The notes: a model not told the origin generated them from the sequence alone. Positions 1 through 11,377 are shown, counted from the first letter of the stretch. The stretch: DNA of 64,000 nucleotides from Spirogloea muscicola (GCA_009602725.1 WELB01000049.1:65255-129254); one strand, 5' to 3'. Program-made: numbers and translations.

Positions 1-427
1 CTCGTGGAGAGCGGTCCTGGGAGTGATACCCCCATGGACTTTGTTGCGTTACAACCATCGCAGTCAATCGACTGCCTTCCAAACGTTTCTTGCTTCATTA
101 CGCACTTGGGATTGGTAATCCACTCCTTCTTACATGTTCAGTACATTGCCAGGTTCCAGTACTCAAGAGTACCTTGTAGAACACCAACAATATGAAGCCG
201 AGAAGAAAGTTTGCTCCTACACTACAGAATGGAGCACGTTCATTGAGGTGAAAGCTTGAGCTTGAGTACATCATAACTCTAATGGGCAGCCCAAGACAAC
301 TAATGTTGCCCTAGGCAAATGTTTGACAATAAGAAGAGCCGTTATCTTGAACTCATGACTAGCTTAATATCAGAGGGCATCCGCGTAGCTACAAACAAGG
401 ACTTATTGGTTTCAAGAAGCCGCCGAG
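1..427. other. Flank, no gene seen
   Basis: Sequence downstream of the ankyrin gene. No open frame with coding character, repeat or RNA gene was recognised here. Confidence 0.4.
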
Positions 428-1794
428 CTACAGCGACTTGAGAGCGTCCTTGTATAAATATGCGACAGCAAGTGCCACGGTGGCCGCCACCACCGGCAGC
501 GTTGCCTTGCACTGGTTGTTGAAGCGTTGCCGCGGGCTGACAGGGAGCACGCCATCCTGCGCTTGCAGATCGATAAGTGCTGCTTGCGTTTGGGAGAACC
601 CTTTGAGCCCTCACGACCAACTCAACTTCAGCAGCATCAAGAGTGCTGCATAAGTGATTGGGCGCGGGGGGCTGGCAGCAATGAAAGCAGAAGCAAACCT
701 TGTCGGTAATGCTGGGGTCGGCACCCAAGCTGACAAGGAGGTCCCATAGGTTGCTCGTCCACTTGGCAGATGCGAGGTGCAGCGCGGTCACGCCGGCCTG
801 CGGCCCATCAGCGTGCAGCGGGTGACTGACACTTCAGAGACACAGGCTTGCTGTGGCATTCCTGCAGGTGTTGTTGGATATCCTGAGAGCACTGAGCACT
901 GCAGGCCAGCTGGGCGAGGGCAGCAGGAAGTGCAGAGGACCTTGTCCTGTTTGTTGGGGTCCAGGGCAGCGCCGCGCCGCCCGCCGGCAGCCGGTGCCTC
1001 CGCTAGCACCCGCACCACGTGGTCCCAACCATGGCCGACGGCGCCATGCAGCGGCCGCTGGCCGTCCTGCTCATAGGGCTTCCCGGCGCTCTATCGATTG
1101 GCATATGGTGCTTTCCAACCAAACCTCGACCCCATAATTACAACGTGAACCTCCTGACACAAGAGCAGATCTGCCGGCGAGGGTGAAAGACGTCGGCCGG
1201 GGCTGCTGACCTCGTTGGCGGCATTGACGTCGGCACCGGCCTCGAGCAGGAGGCGCGCGGCCTGGCTATGGCCAGTGATCGCCGCATAGTGCAGCGGCGT
1301 GTTGCCGTCGTTGTTCCGGCAGCTGGGGTCGTTGAGCTTGTTCTGCAGTTGCCACCGGCCGCCGCCGCCCCAAGTCTCCGGCATGAGGCGTGCAAGGTCA
1401 CTGCTGGCGTTTTAGCAGTGAGCTTGTTCAGCAGTGAGCTTGCGCCGCTGCGCCGGCATCACCAGCAGCTCGAGAAAACCAGCTTGCGACACGGGAGTGG
1501 CCCCGGAGTCGGTCTCCCGCCTTCGCCGCCGCACGAAGGGCGGCAGCGACGGCGGCGGCGGCGGCGGCGGCAGCGGCAACGGACCTCGAGGAGGTAGCGG
1601 AGGCAGTCGAGGTGGCCGCCGCGCGCGGCCCAGTGCAGCGCCAGCGAGCCGGTGGCGGGCTCCACCTCGGCGGCATTGCCGCCCGCCTCCACAAGCCGCC
1701 GCAGCTGCGCCGCGTCGCCCGCGCTCGCCGCCCACAGCAGGTCGTCCTCGCNGCCGGCCATGGCCTTCGTCTCCGCCGTGCTGTGCCCAGCCAT
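428..1794 (-). CDS. Ankyrin-repeat protein with C-terminal membrane anchor
   Basis: Five exons on the minus strand, 1585-1794, 1211-1342, 941-1066, 699-797 and 428-556. All have GT-AG borders and phase 0 joins, giving about 231 residues. The start lies in a good context and is followed by EDDLLWAASAGDAAQLRRLV, a first ankyrin helix pair. Further repeats are visible in exon 2 (NDGNTPLHYAAITGHSQAAR), exon 3 (DGQRPLHGAVGHGWDHVVRV) and exon 4 (GVTALHLASAKWTSNLWDLL). The last exon encodes a hydrophobic stretch (LPVVAATVALAVAYLY) followed only by KDALKSL, which looks like a tail anchor facing a membrane from the cytosol. Ankyrin repeats bind protein partners; no enzyme domain is seen, so the partner and role are unknown. 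One undetermined base (1752) falls in exon 1 without breaking the frame. The exon 5 border is the least certain because its intron has a weak pyrimidine tract. Confidence 0.8.
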
Positions 1795-1899
1795 TTCCTA
1801 CCACTAGAAAAGCCAATTTTTGTATTCTTCAGTACCTCCAGCAGCAGGCTCTTCCTGTAGACGGCGATGGCTAGAGGTTACTGACCAGAGGTCACTGAG

Positions 1900-2045
1900 A
1901 GTCCGCTGTCCGCTTGTAGCTATCTCAGTCCTTAGCACTCCGGCTCCTTCAGACCTTGTCCATTCCTTTGGGCTGGCCTCTCCCAGCCACCAGTTAATCT
2001 GGCCGCGCTTGCCTGATGGCAATGGTTGGCCAGCCCAGGAAAAGA
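1900..2045 (-). repeat. LINE-associated repeat fragment
   Basis: Contains, in reverse, the recurrent block GCGCGGCCAGATTAACTGGT followed by GGCTGGGAGAGGCCAGCCCA and AGAATGGACAAGGTCTGAAG. The same block occurs at about 7,610-7,690, 14,570-14,640 and 37,380-37,455. It lies just upstream of the ankyrin gene start and belongs to the dispersed retroelement 3'-end family described elsewhere in this annotation. Confidence 0.7.
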
Positions 2046-2197
2046 AGAAGCAATGGAGCAACCCACAGCTCTACTCCAAATGCTGCCCTGTACGAAAGAA
2101 GCAGAAAAGACGCTCGCAAAAGTCCATGCCCTTCATCTAGCCAACCACCTGCATTGGTGCTGATTGGTCACAAGCCCGCAACAACCAAGCTTTGACG

Positions 2198-2283
2198 TCA
2201 TCCAAGTCACAGGCCCTTGGCGGTGGCATTATTTTCCCACTCATCCAAGTCACAGGCTCTTGGCAGTGGCTTTATTTTCCCAG
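2198..2283. repeat. Two-unit 43-bp tandem repeat
   Basis: Two adjacent copies beginning TCATCCAAGTCACAGGC at 2198 and 2241, differing at a few positions. From about 2,050 to 2,835 no gene is seen around it. Confidence 0.75.
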
Positions 2284-2835
2284 TCCAACATCATACAATT
2301 GCATCTGTCAGCTTGGCTGGCGGTCATTCTCTCATCTTCATCACCTCTGCCCCAAAGTCCTCAATGGATCTGGTACATTTCTTTGTGCAGGCATTCCTTA
2401 CATTGAAAGAGCGCGCTTATGAATGCACTCGACGAAACAGCACTGCAGTGCCAAGACCCTTGAGTTGCAAATTGCTTCACATCCCAGTCCCCTACACGCG
2501 CTGCGAATCTCCCCACATCACTCCAGTACCTCACTTCAAGACCTGCAAATAGCAGCTGCACACAGAAATTCACCAAGTTGTCACGCGTGCTTGTGATGGG
2601 AGGACCAGATATAGATGAATGCACTCCTCTGCGAGGCCACCGCTGTAGTTGCTCCTATGCCTATTCAACTGGATCATTCTGTATCGAGCTTGCAATCTTG
2701 TGAACAATGGTGACGTGCCTTACTGACGAGGATGCACCCTAGAGCCCCTCCACCGCCACGCTTTGCTGGCAAGGTATTGCCGAGTGTGAGGACTAATTTT
2801 TGAGCAGGCTATGCTCAAGATATGAAAGAATGGGC

Positions 2836-5589
2836 CTAGCTAGTGTTCCGTATTCTGTACTGCAAAGTACTTGACAAATCAGGGTAGCCAAGTATGTTGG
2901 GAGGAAAGACAAGGAGAGCCGGTACTGAGTCAGCCAGAAACTTCCTTGCAAAAAGCCAGCAGACTGCTGGCCTGCCATTGTGGTAGCAAGATTTGTCCAT
3001 CCCATTCGTGTCCCATCCACTGGCATCACTAGTCGCCTCCTGTTAGAAGGCATGACGCCAGCCTATTGATAGATCTGAGATGATTAGCTTCGTAGCACGT
3101 ACATTGAAGTACCAGCAGGCACCATGAAGCACCAGACATGCGCCAACGTGTCAAGCATAGACGGGTCACAAGCAGGCCAGATAAGTACAATGACCTGCCT
3201 GCATGATGACCATTGATACCTTCAGATGACACTGCATGCACATGTCCTGTTCTTGAAAGATCTCATGCACCTGATGCAAATGGCACCAACTGAGGAGTGC
3301 TCGGTAAGAATGCCTGCGACTTGCATCAATGCGAGAGGACTGGCGTGCTTTGGACTGACTTGTAACTTCCGGATTACAGCTGGCGAAACACTGCCATCGT
3401 ACGCAGTAGGATGAGATCCACCCTTACTCCAGTCCACGCTTATTATGGATCGGTTGGCCAAGCCCCCAGAATCCTGTGTTAGAGACCAGGGCGGTTACCA
3501 GTAAGTTCTTCATGACATCTGACCAATTAAGCTGCAAACAACAGCCAAGAGACTCATAGCTGCACAGTAGTGCTTATTTCTGATAACGTACACATCCCTT
3601 GTCTTGCAGGAAACAGAAACATCAAAACAATAGCTACAATCTTACCTCCATGGTCAGAAGGGTTTGCACAAGGTGCTCCTCTGTCGGACACGAATAAGAA
3701 AGTTCAAAACATCCTCGAGTATGACAAGCAGCAGATGATAGACATGAATGTGAGATGGCATGCTACGTCCTCAGTGGACTTGCACTGAAGAGCGAAGATG
3801 GCAGCAACAAGGGCAAAAGCAAAAGGTTTCAGGTAGCAGGTACACAGCAAACGCTAACCACATGTGCCTGACTGCAGCCTAAGCCTTCAGGTTAGCTTGC
3901 CTTAGCACGCTATAAATTGCTCGCCACTTACCCATGATGCAGGTGAAATTCGCCATGGGTGCCACTGTTATCCACCATCTGGCTCTTTCTGTGCATAGGT
4001 GAAGGCATTTGCTGTAGACATCCGTATCTGCTCGGACTCACGAAGGGAGGTCCATTGAGAAGCCCTTAATGGACGAAATGAAGCACATCGGATGCAACAC
4101 ACCAAGTCGCTGCTTGCACTTATCACACTCTCAGGATGACAACCACTGTATTCTAGGGGTCCGAAAGCATGTAGCTTAAGTGCCCTTGGCTTCCCTCGCA
4201 GTGAAAAGCAACAGCAGTTTGTGCCTCAGACGCACCAGAGACTATAATCTGAGCGTGCCTGCGCTGCATCTCATGCCATGTGGCTCCCTTCCGCCAGAAT
4301 TCCCTCCCGATCTCTGGTAGCAACGTTGATGTGTATCTGCTCCCATGATGACCATCTCCAGTTACTGGTCAGTCGAACAGCACTGCTCCACAGCTGGCAA
4401 GCTCCTACATGGGGCAGCAGATCTTGCACCGGTGGAACATCAAGTCAAATCAGTCAGACAGGATTCAGATGAGCAGTGCATGTTGGCAAATTATCTTGCC
4501 TTTCATTGGTGGGATGTCCCCCGGTGAAGCTTTGCCTTGAAGTCAAGAGGTAGTCATACACGAAAGAGAAGTTCCTGATAGGGAGGTCGCTCTCGGACAA
4601 GAAAATGAGCCTCTCTACTGCTGGGTCCAGGAGTGCTGTGGCTAACAACCTCTTGTGTGCATCAACAGTGCGTATGGTACCCCACCCTGTGTTAAGGAGC
4701 ACAACAGTCACGGTCACGGTCACAGGAGTCGTACAAGGCAGAAGAGGCAAGCTGGTCACAACGCATGACATTCACAGTGCTGCCGCCTGATAAGAACCCT
4801 CGCTTCTGTTGTGCAAAGCACCTGGCGCTTGTCATTGTTCCTCGTGGCAGGCGCTGGGGTACAAGATGTCCTAACCTGCCAGGGGCTCAAGGCTGCAAAG
4901 ACTAGGGAGATACATCCCCCCGCAAGCGGCAGTATGCGAGCGTGCAGCCAGCCCAGGTAAGCGAGCCAGAATAGCGATGAGTCTTCGATGCGGCGGCCGC
5001 TTCGGCAAGGGCCACGTGAGAGCACACCCGTGAGGTTGCTGCGAATGTGGCGGCCGCGAAAGGCCCAGGAGTTGTGAGGGCCGAACTCGTACCCCGGCGG
5101 CGCGTGCACGTGCAGGACGTAGCGCGCGGCGTGGCCGGCCAGGAAGCGCTCCCACAGCGGCGCCAGCGGCATGGGGCCGCGCGTGAGGAAGAGGAAGGCG
5201 AGCTTGCGGTGGCGGGGCCGTCGGGCTGCCGGCATGGCGGAGGCGCGTGCGAAGAGCGCCGCGTCCGTCGCGTCCAGCCCCGAGAGGCTGTCGGCGCGCA
5301 GCCAGGGGGGGAGCTCCTCTGGGGTCTCCGCGGGCCGCGGCGGAGGCGGCGCGCCCCCCAGCCTGTTGCGGCCTGCGGTGGTGGCGATGGTGTCGGCGGC
5401 AGTGTGTTGCTCCAGCGCTGAGCTGCGCAGCAGCTGGTCGTCGGCCGCCGGATTGCCAGCCAGGCTCCGCCACGTCGCTAGGAGAGTGAAGACGAGGGCC
5501 ACGGCGGCCGCCAGCCGGCGCCGCCACCGCCCGTTTGGCAGCGGCGACGGCGGCGGCGGCGGCGGCGCCGCCTCCGCGGCCGCCACCAT
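2836..5589 (-). CDS. GT14 / DUF266 core-2/I-branching-type glycosyltransferase
   Basis: Type II membrane glycosyltransferase of the beta-1,6-GlcNAc-transferase-like GT14 family, expected in the Golgi. Seven exons: 5028-5589, 4536-4686, 4236-4336, 3932-4027, 3646-3713, 3360-3473 and 2836-3039. Phases match throughout and give about 431 residues. Exon 1 has a short proline-rich tail, a membrane anchor (LAAAVALVFTLLATW) and the start of the domain (RKLAFLFLTRGPMPLAPLWE, then YVLHVHAPPGYEF). Later family blocks are RLIFLSESDLPIRNFSFVYD, FWRKGATWHEMQRRHAQII, DTDVYSK, CPTEEHLVQTLL, ISVDWSKGGSHP and, last, CWLFARKFLADSV. The intron 4337-4535 must use a GC donor (AAG|GCAAAG) if the frame is kept. The loop that normally follows the DYLL block looks shorter than in plant relatives, so this border is the weak point. 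The sugar donor and acceptor cannot be told from sequence. Confidence 0.88.
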
Positions 5590-6059
5590 GGCGGGGCCCT
5601 GCCCAGGTTTGACCAGTGAATCTCGCTGCCAGGTGGCAGCACAAGCGTCCGGAGCTGGCCGCCCAAAGGAATATGTGTGCATTGAGTGAGGGAGGGCCTG
5701 CGTGGCTTGAACTTGCAGACTCACTGCCTCTTGCTCCGATGCCGATGAGATTGGTCTCCCTCCCATGATGGTGGGAGTGACCGAGCTTGTGCATACCAAG
5801 CCATCAATACTTGAGCTTTTTAATGATAGCTGAGTTAGTCCATAACCTCTCTGCTATGGCAAGGCAACAAGTATTGCTTGCGATGCTCACTTCTTGAGGG
5901 GTCAGCATCTCGTCGTTCCCATGTCTCAGCAACCACGGCGCAGAGGGCATGACTAACTAGCTAATCTCAAACGCTGAAGTGTTGATGGTTTAGATTCACA
6001 TGCTCGGCTACTCCCAACATCCTTGGAGAGATTGGTATCTCTCTTCAATGACCAATCTC
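5590..6059. other. Upstream region of the GT14 gene
   Basis: Probable promoter and 5' leader of the minus-strand glycosyltransferase. The initiator context at 5589 is GCC-ATG-G. No other gene is seen up to the copia fragment. Confidence 0.35.
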
Positions 6060-6470
6060 AATAGCATTGGAGCAAGAGAAAGTAGGACTGCAAGTTCAAG
6101 CTCAAGCAACAGCACATGCTGTACATGCAGCTGCTGTTCATTTTATAGTCCTTGCTCCTGCTGCTACCTCAACAGCCTCCTCACTTGCTCAGGAACATGC
6201 TTCTATGGCATGGCAGGGGGATCCTTCCTCTCTTGCTCGAGCTCAGGCTTCTATTATGCTGTTCTGAGGCAGGAAGCTGCCAATGTCAACAGCTTCCCTC
6301 GCATGCAAGAGAAACATGGCAGCTAATTTCTCTTCCCCTTGAAAGGAAGAGTGTTGGTTGCAAGCGACTATTGCATGAAGGAAGAATTGCAAACACAAGT
6401 GTGGATAGGTGCAAGGCTCGTTTGGTAGCAAAGGCGTACTTACAACAACAGGGATAGACTCCTTTGCTCC
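6060..6470 (+). pseudogene. Degraded Ty1/copia reverse-transcriptase fragment
   Basis: Broken copy of the same copia family found intact-but-decayed at 21-24 kb. Shared pieces are a region rich in Q and A ending AWQGDPSSLA (versus AWQGGPSSLA at about 22.5 kb), then LRQEAANVNSF (versus LWQEAADAEYA), and DRCKARLVAKAYLQQQG (versus DRFKARLVAKGYSQIEG). Stops and frameshifts separate the pieces, so it cannot be functional. The 5' and 3' ends are not defined. Confidence 0.75.
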
Positions 6471-6916
6471 GGTTGCTAAGTCCTATTTAAGTCGTGCTTC
6501 GTTGTCTGGTGAAGCCTTGAAGGAGTACATGCTGCACCAAATAAATGTAGGACATGTTCCTTAATAGCGAGCTTCATGCAGAGTACATGGAACAGCCTAA
6601 GGGGCTACTTTGATTACTGTAAGTGATGTGTCTGCTTGTCTGCTTGCTCAAACTTGCAGACAGTACTGACATTCTTGCAATACTTCACTGTGATGAGTCT
6701 CTTTGACATTAGAGCCATACGTGTTGGAAAATACAGGACAAGTATCCTTGAAATTTCTTGCCTGTGCCTGTATTCGTCCTGCCTTTGTGCTATGGATTGG
6801 CCTTCTGTGCTTACTTGTGCCACAGTGCCCAGTTGCAGAGCAAGTGTAAAGTTTGCCAAAAGCCCTTCCAAAGAAGAAGTGAGCTCTTCCAAAGGGGGCA
6901 GGGGTTATTAACGAAA

Positions 6917-7622
6917 GAAAGGTCCGAAGGGCCGGAAGGCGCCAATCCCACAAAGCTACGCAAGAGACTACAGCGAACGGGAGCTCAGTAACCCCGAGTC
7001 AGCAGCAATTTGGAGGACCTTGAAGCTGGAAAAAGAAACAGCGCTTCCAAATTGACTGTTGGCTGTGGGAGGCCAGCCCAGAGGAATGGACAAGGTCTGA
7101 AGGGCCGCAAAGAGCAAGATAATTATCGCAAAAGGATTTCGTGTATTTGAAACAAACGAAGGCCAAATGACCAAGTACAAAGGGAAAAGGGCACCCCGAC
7201 GAGACCCAGAAGCAGCAGTTACAGTGCGGCCTGCGACAAGAAGAAAGACGCTTCCAGGAGAGGGCGGTGGCTGGGAGAGGCTAGCCCAGTAAATAGAATA
7301 AACGAACTTCGAAGGGGCCAGGGAAAGCGCTGTGGTGTAGAAGGCAGCGCTATATGGTGTAGCGCTTTGGCGCTAGGAATGGTAACAACAATGCCGCGAA
7401 CGACCTGACGAGACCGCACTATCACTGAGGGGCTGGCCCCTTGCAGCCATGTAATATTTGTTCATACATTTACTGGGCTGCCAATTACAGCAGCCCAGTA
7501 AAGTAAATTTAGACATACAAATCCGACAAGCTAAGTAGGGGAGCCGGAGCGCCGCCACGGAAGCCGGTGGTCTGACTTATTTAGAGCGCACCCACTGGAA
7601 GAGAAGCAAGCGCGGCCAGATT
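6917..7622. repeat. Dispersed ~700-bp repeat, copy A
   Basis: Matches 25,262-25,955 over almost its whole length, starting GGTCCGAAGGGCCGGAAGG and passing through AAGGATTTCGTGTATTTGAA, a stretch GGCACCCCGACGAGACCCAG, and TACTGGGCTGCCAATTACAG. On the minus strand it carries the retroelement C-terminal peptide LLLTRGY plus stop (near 6,990-7,012), so it is a composite of 5'-truncated LINE tails in reverse orientation. Confidence 0.8.
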
Positions 7623-7787
7623 AACTGGTGGCTGGGAGAGGCCAGCCCAAAAGAATGGACAAGGTCTGAAGGAGTCGGAGTGCTAAGGACTGAGACAGCA
7701 GTAAGCGAACTCTCAGTAAGAGAGAGAAGTAGATGCAAGTCGGAATGGCTAGCAGGCGAAGAAAGTGCTCGCCCTGAGAGAGAGAGG

Positions 7788-7830
7788 ACGAGAGAGAGAG
7801 AGAGAGAGAGAGAGTNAGAGAGAGAGAAAA
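7788..7830. repeat. GA microsatellite
   Basis: AG dinucleotide run with one N at 7816. A second shorter run lies at about 8,001-8,024. Confidence 0.9.
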
Positions 7831-7899
7831 AAAAACCCTCACTCGTAACTACTAAGTGGTCCATCCTCCCCCGTTCTGCCATAGCCTCTTCAGGCCCCG

Positions 7900-9075
7900 C
7901 AGTCGCTGCTTAGCTCGTACTTTGGCCCCTTCGAACCTTGTCAATTCTTTTCGGGCTGGCTTCTCACAGCCCTTGCCCCCATTGGGAGAGCCACTTCTTC
8001 GATAGAGAGAGAGAGAGAGAGAGAAGGGGGGTTAGCAAAGCCAGCCCAAAAAGAATGGACAATGTCCAAACCCAAAGAAGAAGGTGCCGATAAAGAAAGA
8101 AAGTGCTCGCCCATAGAGAAGAGGGGCTGGCAAAGCCAGCCCAAAAAGTTTTGACAATGTCCAAAGCCAAAGAGGAGCCGGAAAAGGACTAAACTACAAA
8201 ACACAAGACGATGCAGAGGGAAGCTCAGTACCCGCGAGTGAGCAACATCAAGTCAGAGTAGATCGCTGCAGGGAAAGAAGAAGGGCTCGCCCATTGAGGA
8301 TAGAAGAAAATGCTCGCCCTAAACAAGAGGAGCTGGCAAAGCCAGTCCAAAAAGAATGGACAACGTCCAAAGCCAAAGAAAGAGGTGCCGAAAAAGGACT
8401 ACACCGCAAAAACTACAAAACACGAGACGATGCAGAGGGAAGCTCAGTACCCGCGAGTGAGCAACATCAGGTCGGAGTAGCTCGCTGCAGGGAATGAGGC
8501 ACGCCGCCGAGTCCCAGACGAGAGCAGGCCGTGCTATGGCCGCCGCCTCTGGGTCTCGGCGGAGTGCCTCTTTCCCTGCAGCGAGCTACTCAGACCTGAT
8601 GATGCTCAATCGTGGGTACTGAGCTTCCCTCTGCATTGTCTACGTGTTTTGTAGTGTTTTGTGGTGTAGTCCTTTTTCCGGCTCCTCTTTCTTTGGCTTT
8701 GGACATCGTCCATTCTTTTTTAAGCTGGCTTTGCCAGCCCCTCTCTTCAGTGGGCGAGCACTTCTTATCTCCCAGAGGCGGCAGCCATAGCACGGCCTGC
8801 TCGCGTGTGGACGGCCAGCCCAAGAAAGAATGAACAAAGGACGAGAAGGGGCCAGGGGAAGAAAGTGCTCGCCCAGAGGAAGCATTAAGGAAAACAAGCA
8901 CAAGAAGAAACTAAGCAGCTACGAAGCACTCAAAAACCCCTGCTAAGCAGCCTCAGGGCATATACTCTCTTCCAGTCTCGGCGGAGTGCCTCTTTCCCTC
9001 ACTGCTGCATCTGGCTCAGGCCAGGGGACCCGCTTCCAGGAGGCTGCTTAGCAGCCTCAGGGCATATACTTCACT
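7900..9075. mobile_element. Cluster of truncated LINE 3' ends
   Basis: Tandem and inverted pieces of non-LTR retroelement tails. The piece at 8,524-8,622 (+) translates AGRAMAAASGSRRSASFPAA then SYSDLMMLNRGY and a stop, which matches copies at 20.8 and 24.5 kb. Around it lie several copies of the palindrome GGGCTGGCAAAGCCAGCCC (for example 8,124-8,142) followed by AAAAAGAATGGACAATGTCC. A 21-bp stretch AGCAGCCTCAGGGCATATACT is repeated at about 8,945 and 9,050, just before the longer ORF. It may be a target-site or internal duplication. Confidence 0.75.
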
Positions 9076-9097
9076 CCTTGGGGACACACAGCTGGCG

Positions 9098-10458
9098 TTG
9101 GCCATTCTCACCCGCTGCAGCGACCAACGGGCATGCTACCTGCAGCGGACAGTCGCCCCAATGGGCATGGTGTGCGAGCTCTACAAGGAATCCGACAATT
9201 CCCTGCTGCAGTCCCTGGCATCCCTTCTACAATCTTCCTCTTTCCCCTCCGCTTCATCTGCCCTCCAGGCTTCCCTCCCCACTCGCATGGGCGGCCTTGG
9301 CTGCCGGTCGTTGGAGCAGACGGCACAAGCAGCCTTCCTGGGCTGCTGGCACCAGATCGCCTCTATGCTTCCCATGCGCTTCCCTTGCCTCCACGATCCC
9401 GTACGCAACGTGGAGGAAGGCTCCTTACTCTTCCAAGCGGATCTGAGGAGCATCCGTGACTCGGCGCTCGGCTCTTTCCCCTCTATACAACCCCTACTCA
9501 CGCCATTCTCCGCCCTCGCCCAAGCTTCGGATAGAGGGGCACAATCCAGACTGGTTACGGCAGTGGAAGATGAGCGCCGCAGAAGCTTGAGGAGGCTGCC
9601 AGAGATTCACAACAATCCAAGGAGCCTGGCAAGACTTACTTCCCTCGCCACACCTGGAGCCACAGACTGGATCACCTCACACGCCGTGGCCAGCGCCTTC
9701 AGCATCAGCTCCGAGGCCTTTCGGACGTTGCTTCAACTCTTCTTCGGCCTCCCACTTAACTGCCTGATTGGGGTGCGCCAGTGTGAGTGCGGCTTCCGTG
9801 CAGAGAGTGCTGAGCTCGCCACTCACATGCTGCGATGCCCCACTGGACCAGAAGTGGTGGGCAACCACAACCTCCTCCGTGATGCTCTGGCGGGTTTGAT
9901 GCGCAACGCCGGGTACCGTGCGGTCGTGGAAGTGAAGAATATCATGCCTATCATCACGGATGCCCGGGAACGTCATCATCGCCGCACACTTGACATTGTG
10001 GGCGTGCAACCTGGTGGAGGACCACGGGCTTTGGTCGATATTGTGGTTACGGAGGCCTATAAAGGTCTAGCATCGACACACATCGCTGGCCACGCAGGGG
10101 GCAGTGCTGAACAAAGAAAATAGCACACTTTTCCGATTACCCCCGATGTGATCAGTTCTTGCCAGCGGCAATCGACATCTTTGGCTGCTTAGGTCCTCAT
10201 TTCCTTACTCTCCTTCAAAACATAGCCAATGTAGGCTACACACGACATGCCGATGTGTTCCCGACTGAGATGGGCTTGCCAGCTGCTTATCTGTTGTTGT
10301 TGCGTCGACGAGTTTCGGCCTGTTTGCAGCGTGCTCAGGCTAATGCTTTGCACCAGAAAGCTGGGCGAGCTCTAGTTGGTGGCAGAAGGGCTTCGTATCT
10401 GCCATCTAGTATCCAGGCATCGGTTAGCGACCTTTATGTTTTGACCCGTGGTTACTGA
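9098..10458 (+). mobile_element. 3' part of non-LTR retroelement ORF (RT tail, CCHC-like, restriction-like endonuclease)
   Basis: Open frame 9098-10123 continued in another frame from about 10,105 to 10,458, so one frameshift is needed. It starts after the catalytic reverse-transcriptase core with the usual post-RT motif LPTRMGGLGCRS. A cysteine/histidine cluster follows (CECGFRAESAELATHMLRCP). Next comes a PD-(D/E)XK-like region (RRTLDIVGVQPGGGPRALVD, then IVVTEAYK) and PAAIDIFGCLGPHF, ending VLTRGY at a stop. This order (RT, CCHC, then REL-type endonuclease) is known in R2/NeSL and in algal Dualen/RandI elements. The copy is 5'-truncated and broken, so it is a relic. A second copy of the endonuclease region lies at 26,729-27,003. 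Confidence 0.75.
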
Positions 10459-10760
10459 GCGGGTCAATCTACTGTAGGTTATGTAGGTCTTAAGATGTGC
10501 TTGCCTTTGTACTTGGCCATTTGGCCTTCGTTTGTTTCAAATGCACGAAAGTTTTCCTTTAGCAGGGGTTACTGAGTGCTTCGTAGCTGCTTCGTTTCTA
10601 TTTGCTTGTTGTTCTTAGTGCTTCCCCTGGCCCCTTCTCGTCCTTTGTTATTCTTTTTGGCTGGCTTTTCCCAGCCCCTATCCTCAATGGGCGAGCCCTT
10701 CTCTCTTCAACTTACCACCTCTTAGCATGGGGCTTTTTTTTATGTAACCACACTAGCTTT
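10459..10760 (+). mobile_element. Retroelement 3' untranslated region
   Basis: Follows the LTRGY stop. Contains GGCCATTTGGCCTTCGTTTG and TCGTCCTTTGTTATTCTTTT, then a variant of the GGCTGGC..GCCAGCCC palindrome (about 10,660-10,680). These blocks recur in reverse in the 7.1 and 25.5 kb repeats and forward at about 24,720-24,870. Confidence 0.6.
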
Positions 10761-11146
10761 TGCACTAGCTTTTGCGAACAGACTATTGGCTTGCATTTGC
10801 CACCCTTTTCATTTCATGCGCACGGCGTGAGCCATCGCCTTGCTTTGAAAGAGCCACTGTCTTTTGGCCACGGCGGCCTTAGCCAAGAGAGAGCGCCATA
10901 GGGAGCTTCCAGGCCGCACCCCGGTGACACGTCTCCCCTCCCTCCCCGGTTCAAACCCTACCCTCCTCCTGCGGACCTTGGTAGACGCACCATCGCCGCG
11001 CGCACGCCGCGCCGGGCCCCATAGCCTCCCGTGCCGGCGGCGGAAAGTGCGGCTCTCGTGCCGTGCGGCAGCGCCTCGCTCAGGCCGCGCAGTGGCACAA
11101 GAGCTTGGCTTCAGCGCTCGCCACGCGGCGACCTCTGTGCGGTACC

Positions 11147-11342
11147 ATGGCCAGCCTGCTCGGCGCTGCGCCGCCGCGGCCGCTTGGCCGGCTGCACGGC
11201 GGCCTCGCCGCTCCACGGCACGCGGCGCCTGCCGCTGGGCCGCTGGCTCAGCTGCACGGCTATGGGAGACGCAGCAGAAAGCGAAAGGCGAAGGATGGTG
11301 GGGCTCATCGGCTTGCCGTGAAGAAAGCGAAGGCGGCGTTGT

Positions 11343-11377
<35 letters not shown>

